A stretch of DNA of 11,568 bases from an uncultured Oscillibacter sp. (GTDB lineage Bacteria > Bacillota > Clostridia > Oscillospirales > Oscillospiraceae): assembly GCF_900546705.1 (NCBI RefSeq), contig NZ_URDP01000053.1, forward strand, positions 1 through 11,568, given 5' to 3'. A model generated the notes under the pieces. It saw nothing but the letters and a program-made list of their open reading frames with translations, had not been told where the DNA came from and did no database searches. The position numbers and the translations under genes are program-made. Shown piece after piece: positions 6,541 through 11,568 of the stretch. Position 1 is the stretch's first letter. Each line of letters opens with the position of its first letter.

Positions 6541-6617
6541 GGACGATTAGCTCAGCTGGCTAGAGCACCTGCTTGACGTGCAGGGGGTCACAGGTTCGAG
6601 TCCTGTATCGTCCACCA
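6541..6617 (+). tRNA. tRNA-Val(GAC)
   Basis: The cloverleaf is complete. GGACGAT (6541-6547) pairs with ATCGTCC (6607-6613). The anticodon stem CCTGC/GCAGG encloses the loop TTGACGT, with anticodon GAC at 6575-6577. The discriminator is A6614 and CCA is encoded at 6615-6617. It is a single-gene unit with its own promoter and terminator. Confidence 0.96.
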
Positions 6618-6620
6618 GTT

Positions 6621-6662
6621 AAAATCCTGAAACCGCAATGGTTTCAGGATTTTCTGTTTTTC
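6621..6662 (+). terminator. Terminator of tRNA-Val
   Basis: AAAATCCTGAAACC (6621-6634) pairs with GGTTTCAGGATTTT (6640-6653), followed by CTGTTTTT. Confidence 0.92.
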
Positions 6663-6743
6663 TGCCCGATGTCTGTAAATGAAAAATACGATAACAATAC
6701 GACAGATTTCAGGAAGGCGACGATACTTAGCATTTGAGAAAGC

Positions 6744-6782
6744 AAAAAAGGAACCGTTTCGTAAGAAACGGTTCCTTTTTTT
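6744..6782. terminator. Terminator of the symporter/PLP-enzyme unit
   Basis: A long stem (GGAACCGTTTC, loop GTAA, GAAACGGTTCC) is flanked by A6 and T7. It lies about 40 bases past the PLP-enzyme stop on the minus strand. The roughly 80 bases between it and the tRNA-Val terminator show nothing recognisable. Confidence 0.9.
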
Positions 6783-6822
6783 CGGACAGATCCTTTTTGG
6801 CGACTGTGGAAGACGTGGAAAG

Positions 6823-8001
6823 TCAGTCAAAAACCTTCAGGGCATTTTCAAAGTCTGCCACCAGATCGTCGGCATCCTCAATGCCTACGGAGACGCGGAT
6901 CATACCGGGGGTGATGCCCATTTTCCGCCGGGTCTCGTCCGGCACGCCCATATGGGACGAGGTGACCGGGTGGCTCAGCGTGGTGTGCAGGCCGCCCAGC
7001 GTCGGGGCATAGCGGGGGAAGTGCAGAGTAAGCATGAACTGGTCAATCTTCTCCAGATCCTCCGGCACAATGAAGCTCAGCATGGCACAATATCCGTTTT
7101 TGCCGAACATCCGATCAGCCAGCGCCTTCTGGGGATAGTCCGGCAGGCTGGGGTGATTGACATGGGCGACGTGGGGATTTTTGGCCAGGGCGGCCGCCAG
7201 CTTTTCCGCCGTGTGCATGGCCTGGGGCAGACGGAGAGAAGCCGTGTTGATACCCCGGTGGATGAGCCAGGAGCTGAAGGGATCGCCGGGGGTGCCCAGC
7301 AGCATAGCCACCGGCTGGATCTTGTCGCACAGTTCGGCGGAGGCGGTGATGGAGCCGCCAATGGCGTCGCTGTGGCCGTTGAGGAACTTGGTGAGGCTGT
7401 TGATGACGATGTCTGCACCGAAGTCCATGGGGCGGATGGCAATGGGCGTGGTGAAGGTGTTATCCACCATCAGCAAAGCGCCGTTTTCGTGGGCAATGTC
7501 CGCAGCTGCCCGCAGGTCTACCAGCGTCAGGGTGGGATTGGAGAGGACCTCGGAATAAATGAGCTTCGTCTCGGGGCGTACGGCCTGCCGGATGGCCTCT
7601 GTGTTCTGATAGTCCACAAAGGTGACCTCCACGCCGCATTTGCTCAGAATCTGCGTCATGACCGAAAAGGTTTCGCCATAGATGTTGGCGTTGCAGATCA
7701 CATGGTCCCCCTTCCCCAGCAGTGTCATAAGGGTGCTGGTGATGGCGCCCATACCGGAGGAGAAGATCAAAGACGCCTCGCCGCCCTCCAGGCAGGAGAT
7801 GACCTCTCCCAGGGCGGTGCGGTTGGGGTTGCGGGTACGCACATAGGTATAGCCCTTGGTGGCATAGGTCTCCTGGACCTCCTTGAACCCCCGCATGGTG
7901 AATGCCGTGGTCATGAAGCAGGGAATGGTCTCGGGGGCCATGTTCATGCCCCGCACGGTTTCACCGCTGTACAGTGCCTCGGTGATATGTGAAAACTCCA
8001 T
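6823..8001 (-). CDS. Cys/Met-metabolism PLP-dependent enzyme (gamma-lyase/synthase family)
   Basis: This 392-residue cytosolic enzyme belongs to the cystathionine gamma-synthase/gamma-lyase fold-type I group. Visible signatures are Y53 and R55 in YVRTRNPN (phosphate contact from the neighbouring subunit), SSGMGA at 81-86, the ring-stacking Y108 in NIYGE, D180 in MVDNTF, the Schiff-base K205 in NSLTKFLNGHSD, and R369 in IRVSVGIE for the substrate carboxylate. The residue two after Y108 is Glu; methionine gamma-lyases usually have Cys there, so a true Met gamma-lyase is less likely. Cystathionine gamma-lyase/synthase or O-acetylhomoserine chemistry are alternatives. The ATG has AAAGGAG (8009-8015) seven bases upstream. 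It follows the symporter gene by 29 bases, suggesting it acts on an imported amino acid. Confidence 0.9.
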   Translation of the reverse strand: MEFSHITEALYSGETVRGMNMAPETIPCFMTTAFTMRGFKEVQETYATKGYTYVRTRNPNRTALGEVISCLEGGEASLIFSSGMGAITSTLMTLLGKGDHVICNANIYGETFSVMTQILSKCGVEVTFVDYQNTEAIRQAVRPETKLIYSEVLSNPTLTLVDLRAAADIAHENGALLMVDNTFTTPIAIRPMDFGADIVINSLTKFLNGHSDAIGGSITASAELCDKIQPVAMLLGTPGDPFSSWLIHRGINTASLRLPQAMHTAEKLAAALAKNPHVAHVNHPSLPDYPQKALADRMFGKNGYCAMLSFIVPEDLEKIDQFMLTLHFPRYAPTLGGLHTTLSHPVTSSHMGVPDETRRKMGITPGMIRVSVGIEDADDLVADFENALKVFD

Positions 8002-8030
8002 GGAAATGCTCCTTTCGTTTTTTGCAGAGT

Positions 8031-9482
8031 TTAGTGTTTGGCGGTATCTCTCGGGTCGTCTTCATAGAAAATATGGAAGTTCGGGTCTACTGTCCCGACC
8101 CCCAGATACCGCGCCTTGTAGTCGTTGAGCAGCCGGATAAACACGCCGGACAGTCCGATGAGCGCAATCACGTTGAAAAATGTGGGCAGCACCGTTACCA
8201 CGTCGATCATGGCCCAGTACAGGTTGGGCCCCTTTCCGGACAGAACGATCAGTGATACCACAATGATGTTGGGCCAGGGGAAAATGATCTTGAAAATCAG
8301 CGTCAGCCGGTCCCGCAGCTTTTCGTTGTGCCGGAAGCCGTGGGCGATGAGAGAGCAGTAATAGGTGAACCAGCCGGTGGTCGTGGTGATGCCGAACAGA
8401 ACGGCAATGACGCCGATGAAGTACAGGCCCATCTGTCCGAATACGCTCTGGAAGGCGGTGATGGTCAGGGTGACGGAGGTGAGTCCGCTGGTCCACGTGC
8501 CCGTGCTGAGGATAGCCAGGGCGGTGATGGTGCTCACCAGCACGGTGCTGACAAACACCTCAATGGCACCCCAGAGACCCTGCTCTACCGGGTGGGGCGT
8601 ATCCGCCGCCGCGTGGATCATGGGAGAGGAGCCCTGGCCGGCCTCGTTGGAGTTGATAGAGCGGGCAATGCCCGTGCGGATGACGGTCATCACGCCGGCA
8701 CCCACAAAGCCGCCTGCGGCGGCGGAGCCGGTGAACGCGTCGTGGAATACCGCCTGAATGACACCCGGCAGCGCCCGGAAGTTGACAGCGATGAGCACGA
8801 TGCCGCCGAAGAAGTACAGAAGGCACATGAACGGAACCAGCTTGCTGGCAAAGCTGGCGATGCGGGGGACGCCCTTCCAGGTGATGTAGAATACAAACAG
8901 GGAGTAGACACAGGCGAACGGGATCATGGGGATATGAAACGTAGCGTTCAGCGCCTCGGCAATCGTAAAGACCTGGTTGCCGGAGAAAGCCGCCAGCATG
9001 AAGGCTACGCCGAAGCACCAGGCGAGGATCTTGGCCCACTTGAAGCCCTTCTGCTCACCCAGGCCCCGCTCGATGTAATAGGACGGGCCGCCGTAATAGT
9101 TTCCGTGGGAATCCGTGCAGCGGTAGTAACAGGCCAGGGAGACCTCTGCCACCTTGACGGTCATGCCGAAGGCCGCCCAGGCCAGAATCCAGAACAGGGA
9201 CCCCGGTCCGCCCACGGCAATGGCGGCGGCCACGCCGCCAAGGGACCCCACGCCTACGGCGCCGCCGACTGCCACGCAGATGGCCTCAAAGGGGGAAACC
9301 TTCCCGGCACGCTTCTGGCCGGAGGACTTCATGGACCCCAGTGTTTTTCCGAAGATCATGCCGAAGTAACGGAATACGAAGAACTTGGAACGGACGGTGA
9401 GCAGAATACCGCACCCCATGATTGCCACAATCATGGGCGGTCCCCATAAAAACGAGCCGATGTTACTGATGATTTCCTGCAT
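8031..9482 (-). CDS. AGCS-family amino acid:cation (Na+/alanine) symporter
   Basis: This 483-residue polytopic membrane carrier has about ten or eleven hydrophobic segments. Family signatures are GGVAAAIAVGGPGSLFW (82-98), YYGGPSYYIERGLG (129-142) and GIARSINSNEAGQGSSP (271-287). The common substrate/sodium-loop motif GTGNIxG reads GVGSLGG (77-83), and the Gly-Met of NEAGMG is Gly-Gln here, so it may be a divergent branch with another substrate. The start at 9480-9482 has GGAGGA (9489-9494) six bases upstream; the open frame extends further, but the ribosome binding site lies inside that extension. It heads a unit with the PLP enzyme and is divergent from the MerR-type gene, which may activate it. 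Confidence 0.92.
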   Translation of the reverse strand: MQEIISNIGSFLWGPPMIVAIMGCGILLTVRSKFFVFRYFGMIFGKTLGSMKSSGQKRAGKVSPFEAICVAVGGAVGVGSLGGVAAAIAVGGPGSLFWILAWAAFGMTVKVAEVSLACYYRCTDSHGNYYGGPSYYIERGLGEQKGFKWAKILAWCFGVAFMLAAFSGNQVFTIAEALNATFHIPMIPFACVYSLFVFYITWKGVPRIASFASKLVPFMCLLYFFGGIVLIAVNFRALPGVIQAVFHDAFTGSAAAGGFVGAGVMTVIRTGIARSINSNEAGQGSSPMIHAAADTPHPVEQGLWGAIEVFVSTVLVSTITALAILSTGTWTSGLTSVTLTITAFQSVFGQMGLYFIGVIAVLFGITTTTGWFTYYCSLIAHGFRHNEKLRDRLTLIFKIIFPWPNIIVVSLIVLSGKGPNLYWAMIDVVTVLPTFFNVIALIGLSGVFIRLLNDYKARYLGVGTVDPNFHIFYEDDPRDTAKH

Positions 9483-9572
9483 ACGCTTTCCTCCCTCAAA
9501 AAATGGATGCCGGGGACGCGCCTTCAAAATAGACAACGGTTAAAAAGACGCGGCCGGTGTCTTTGTGAGATT

Positions 9573-9603
9573 ACTGTAACATTGAAGCGGTCCATAGGGT
9601 CAA
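9573..9603 (-). promoter_or_regulatory. Candidate MerR-type promoter of the symporter unit (19-bp spacer)
   Basis: On the minus strand TTGACC (9598-9603) and TACAGT (9573-9578) are separated by 19 bases, the over-long spacing that MerR-family activators correct by twisting DNA. The spacer holds only an imperfect dyad. The predicted transcript would begin within a few bases of a small hairpin (AAAGAC/GTCTTT, 9544-9564). Confidence 0.45.
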
Positions 9604-9650
9604 TTGCCGGGCTGTGGATCAATCTGTTCATATTTTTTGGCGTTTTTGTG

Positions 9651-9664
9651 GCTTGTGCACAAGC
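9651..9664. promoter_or_regulatory. 14-base perfect palindrome GCTTGTGCACAAGC
   Basis: A perfect inverted repeat without spacer lies in the symporter/merR intergenic region, 27 bases upstream of the merR -35. It is a candidate operator for the local regulator or another factor. Confidence 0.5.
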
Positions 9665-9691
9665 GTTTGGCGAAAACCTTTCAGTCCTGTA

Positions 9692-9720
9692 TAGACTTTC
9701 TTTCCGGGATTTCCTATAAT
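9692..9720 (+). promoter_or_regulatory. Promoter of the MerR-type gene
   Basis: TAGACT (9692-9697), 17 bases, then a perfect TATAAT (9715-9720), 36 bases ahead of the TTG start. Confidence 0.72.
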
Positions 9721-9756
9721 GAACTTGACTTTGCACAGACCAAGGAGGCGCGGAGA

Positions 9757-10569
9757 TTGAAAGACCGGTATACCATCGGAGAGGTGGCGGCCCTGCTGAA
9801 CATTTCGCCCCAGACCCTGCGCTTTTACGATAAGAACGGCGTGGTGGTCCCCTACTGTACGGATTCCAAAACGGGCTACCGCTATTACAGCTACGATCAG
9901 ATCTGCTACATCAGCCGGGTGAAGTATCTCCAGCAGTTCGGCTTCAGCCTGGAGGAGATCCGGGATGCCCTTGCCGCCAACGATACCCGTCGTTTCCGCA
10001 CATTTTTGCAGCGGCGGCGGGAGAGCTTGCAGGAGGAGGCCCGGCGTATCAGCGACCTGCTGGAGGATCTGGACTGGTATATCGACTACTACGGCTATCT
10101 GGACTCCCATGACTACAGCGGCCTGCCCTATCGCCAGCAGGAGCCGGAGCGGTATCTGCTGGCTGAGCCCATCCGGCCCGGAGAGGATATCTATGGGACG
10201 GCGGGCAAGCGGCTGACGCAGATGCAGCACAGCGGGCAATTTGCCGACGCGCACTTCCTCCGCTGTCACGGCTATCTGCTGGATTTCCATGCTCTCCTGG
10301 ACGGGAGAATCCTGCCGACACACTACTTCGTCTATCTGCGCCGGCAGCCGCCCATGCAGCATCCGGACTTGATTACAATTCCCGCCGGACCATATCTTTG
10401 CATGCAGGCCCGTATTCTGGCAGAGCCTTTTAACGGTCGGGCCCTGCGTCCGTATTTTCGGAATGCGCGGTCGGTGCCATTGGTTCTGGCCAATGAGTAC
10501 GAAGATAATTTTACCAGTTTCAGGGACTGCGTCTATGAGATCCAGATCCAGACAGGCCCCGGATTTTGA
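9757..10569 (+). CDS. MerR-family transcriptional regulator with effector domain (TTG start)
   Basis: The 270-residue protein opens with a MerR winged HTH: YTIGEVAALLNISPQTLRFYD at 5-25, wing TDSKTGYRYYS at 35-45 and YLQQFGFSLEEIRD at 57-70. A helical dimerisation segment follows (about 75-112), and then a C-terminal domain (about 120-268) rich in Tyr and Phe, reminiscent of the ligand-binding part of BmrR-like activators. The start is TTG at 9757, with AAGGAGG (9742-9748) eight bases upstream; the frame remains open further upstream, but that part spans the promoter. Divergent transcription from the symporter gene and a 19-bp-spacer promoter there make that operon the likely target. The ligand is unknown; no cysteine pattern for metal sensing is apparent. 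Confidence 0.9.
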   Translation: MKDRYTIGEVAALLNISPQTLRFYDKNGVVVPYCTDSKTGYRYYSYDQICYISRVKYLQQFGFSLEEIRDALAANDTRRFRTFLQRRRESLQEEARRISDLLEDLDWYIDYYGYLDSHDYSGLPYRQQEPERYLLAEPIRPGEDIYGTAGKRLTQMQHSGQFADAHFLRCHGYLLDFHALLDGRILPTHYFVYLRRQPPMQHPDLITIPAGPYLCMQARILAEPFNGRALRPYFRNARSVPLVLANEYEDNFTSFRDCVYEIQIQTGPGF

Positions 10570-10601
10570 TAAGGCGGGGGCCTGGGCGGGATATATAAAA
10601 A

Positions 10602-10635
10602 CAGGAACAGCGCCTCGGATAGAGGCGCTGTTCCT
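10602..10635. terminator. Bidirectional terminator between MerR gene and atpC
   Basis: GGAACAGCGCCTC (10604-10616) pairs with GAGGCGCTGTTCC (10622-10634) around GGATA. The T-run is stronger on the minus strand (A-run at 10597-10601), so it mainly ends the ATP synthase operon and also serves the convergent MerR gene. Confidence 0.9.
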
Positions 10636-10684
10636 TCTATTTAAACGAGAACTGCGGACTGTCTCCCCCGGCAGAAAGCAGTTC

Positions 10685-11083
10685 TCAGCGACGGGTTTTC
10701 AACCGGGCCATGGCCCGGGCCAGGGCGGCCTTGGAGTGGTAGTACTCGTGGATACTCTGCTTCTGGCGCAGGCGCTCTTCGGCCCGCTGCTTGGCAGCTT
10801 CGGCACGCTTGCGGTCAATCTCCTCCGGGTGCTCGGCAAAGCCCACCAGCAAGATCACGTAGTCCGGCTTGACTTCGGCAAAGCCGGCGCCCACGGCGGC
10901 AGGCTCCCACTTGCCCTCTGTCTTATAGCGCAGCTCGCCGGGCTCGATGGCGGTGACCACCGGCTCGTGCCCGGGATAGACGCCCATCTCGCCGTCCACG
11001 GCGGGAAAGATGATGGCTTCGGCGGGGCCGATATAGAACTGGCGCTCGGGGGTGATGATCTCCAGATAGAAGGTGTCCGCCAT
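10685..11083 (-). CDS. atpC: ATP synthase F1 subunit epsilon
   Basis: The 132-residue subunit sits on the central stalk of F1, links gamma to the c-ring and can inhibit ATP hydrolysis. An N-terminal beta-sandwich (about 1-84) contains ITPERQFYIG and the FPAVDGEMGVYPGHEP motif, followed by a C-terminal helical hairpin (about 88-130) rich in Ala, Arg and Glu. Length is typical. The ATG at 11081-11083 directly abuts the atpD stop codon with no gap; its GGGGGCGGTG ribosome binding site lies in the end of atpD. It is the last gene of the atp operon, followed by a terminator. Confidence 0.97.
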   Translation of the reverse strand: MADTFYLEIITPERQFYIGPAEAIIFPAVDGEMGVYPGHEPVVTAIEPGELRYKTEGKWEPAAVGAGFAEVKPDYVILLVGFAEHPEEIDRKRAEAAKQRAEERLRQKQSIHEYYHSKAALARAMARLKTRR

Positions 11084-11568
11084 TTACACCGCCCCCATCT
11101 TCTTGGCTTTGGCAATGACTTCGTCCACGTTGCCCACGTTGCTGAAAGCCGCCTCGGGATAGCGGTCCAGCTCGCCGCCCAGGATGGTCTCAAAGGAGCG
11201 GAGGGTATCCTCCAGCTTTACATAGCGGCCTTCCAGGCCGGTGAACTGCTCAGCCACGGAAAAGGGCTGGGAGAAGAATTGCTGCACCCGGCGGGCACGC
11301 TCCACGGCCTTGCGGTCATCCTCGCTCAGCTCCTCCATGCCCAAAATGGCGATGATGTCCTGGAGCTCCCGATAGCGCTGGAGCAGCTCCTGGACGCCCC
11401 GGGCGATCTTATAATGGCGCTCGCCCACCACTTCCGGCTCCAGAATGCGGGAGGTGGACTCCAGGGGGTCCACGGCGGGGTAGATGCCCTGCTCCACGAT
11501 CTTGCGGGAGAGGACGGTGGTGGCGTCCAGGTGGGCGAAGGTGGTGGCGGGAGCGGGGTCGGTCAGGT
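11084..11568 (-). CDS. atpD: ATP synthase F1 subunit beta, C-terminal third (cut by window edge)
   Basis: About 160 residues of the catalytic beta subunit are present; the start and the Walker motifs lie outside the window. The visible part begins LTDPAPATTFAHLDATTVLSR, a hallmark of beta subunits. It continues with GIYPAVDPLESTSRIL, YRELQDIIAILGMEELSEDD (the DELSEED region, here EELSEDD) and RVQQFFSQPFSVAEQFTG, ending at TAA. The frame is intact to the window edge. Position next to atpC matches the usual atpD-atpC order. Confidence 0.97.
   Translation of the reverse strand, partial: LTDPAPATTFAHLDATTVLSRKIVEQGIYPAVDPLESTSRILEPEVVGERHYKIARGVQELLQRYRELQDIIAILGMEELSEDDRKAVERARRVQQFFSQPFSVAEQFTGLEGRYVKLEDTLRSFETILGGELDRYPEAAFSNVGNVDEVIAKAKKMGAV

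Noticed and set aside
6679..7992. 437-codon plus-strand frame antisense to the PLP enzyme
   Set aside because: It runs through a terminator hairpin and opposite a clear enzyme gene; the product is Gly/His/Val-rich without domains.
8328..9449. 373-codon plus-strand frame antisense to the symporter
   Set aside because: Mirror of a clear membrane-transport gene; charged Gly/Glu/His-rich product with no ribosome binding site or family features.

Overview
The window looks like a chromosomal segment of a GC-rich Clostridia-type Firmicute, probably a gut Oscillospiraceae relative such as the Flavonifractor/Oscillibacter group. That placement is inferred. It rests on strong GGAGG-type ribosome binding sites, AT-rich sigma-A promoters set in GC-rich DNA, tRNA genes with encoded CCA, and families such as YitT, the AGCS symporter, an XRE-S24 repressor and a YmfI-like reductase. 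Most of the content is housekeeping; no prophage, insertion sequence or CRISPR array is visible.

Layout, left to right. Positions 1-362 hold the 3' part of a tRNA-Gly gene with its terminator, then a second copy of the tRNA 3' end plus terminator whose 5' half is replaced by an unrelated hairpin. Next, all on the minus strand: prfC (RF3); a two-gene unit of a YitT-family membrane protein and a small Asp/Glu racemase-family protein; and an overlapping three-gene cassette of small proteins (Cys-rich zinc-ribbon-like, helical, and sigma-70 region-4-like). On the plus strand follow tRNA-Thr(TGT) and tRNA-Tyr(GTA) under a TTGACA/TAAGAT promoter. A LexA/CI-type self-cleaving repressor comes next, preceded by three copies of ACAAGnnnCTTGT spaced about three helical turns apart. 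Then a FabG-like SDR (minus; best guess EF-P 5-aminopentanone reductase) stands back-to-back with tRNA-Val(GAC) (plus). A minus-strand pair of an AGCS amino-acid:cation symporter and a Cys/Met-metabolism PLP enzyme diverges from a MerR-type activator gene (plus). The right edge holds the end of the ATP synthase operon (atpD partial, atpC; minus).

Functional logic. The symporter, PLP enzyme and MerR regulator form a plausible import-and-catabolism unit: the proposed symporter promoter has a 19-bp spacer of the kind MerR activators use. The repressor with its three operators is a plausible autoregulated stress switch outside any prophage. Transcription units are separated by well-formed, often bidirectional terminators at 319-357, 2053-2086, 4690-4727, 5656-5687, 6621-6662, 6744-6782 and 10602-10635.

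The least explained parts are the tRNA-like remnant (155-231), the operator array (4754-4827), the small-protein cassette (3729-4424) and the symporter/merR intergenic region (9483-9756).
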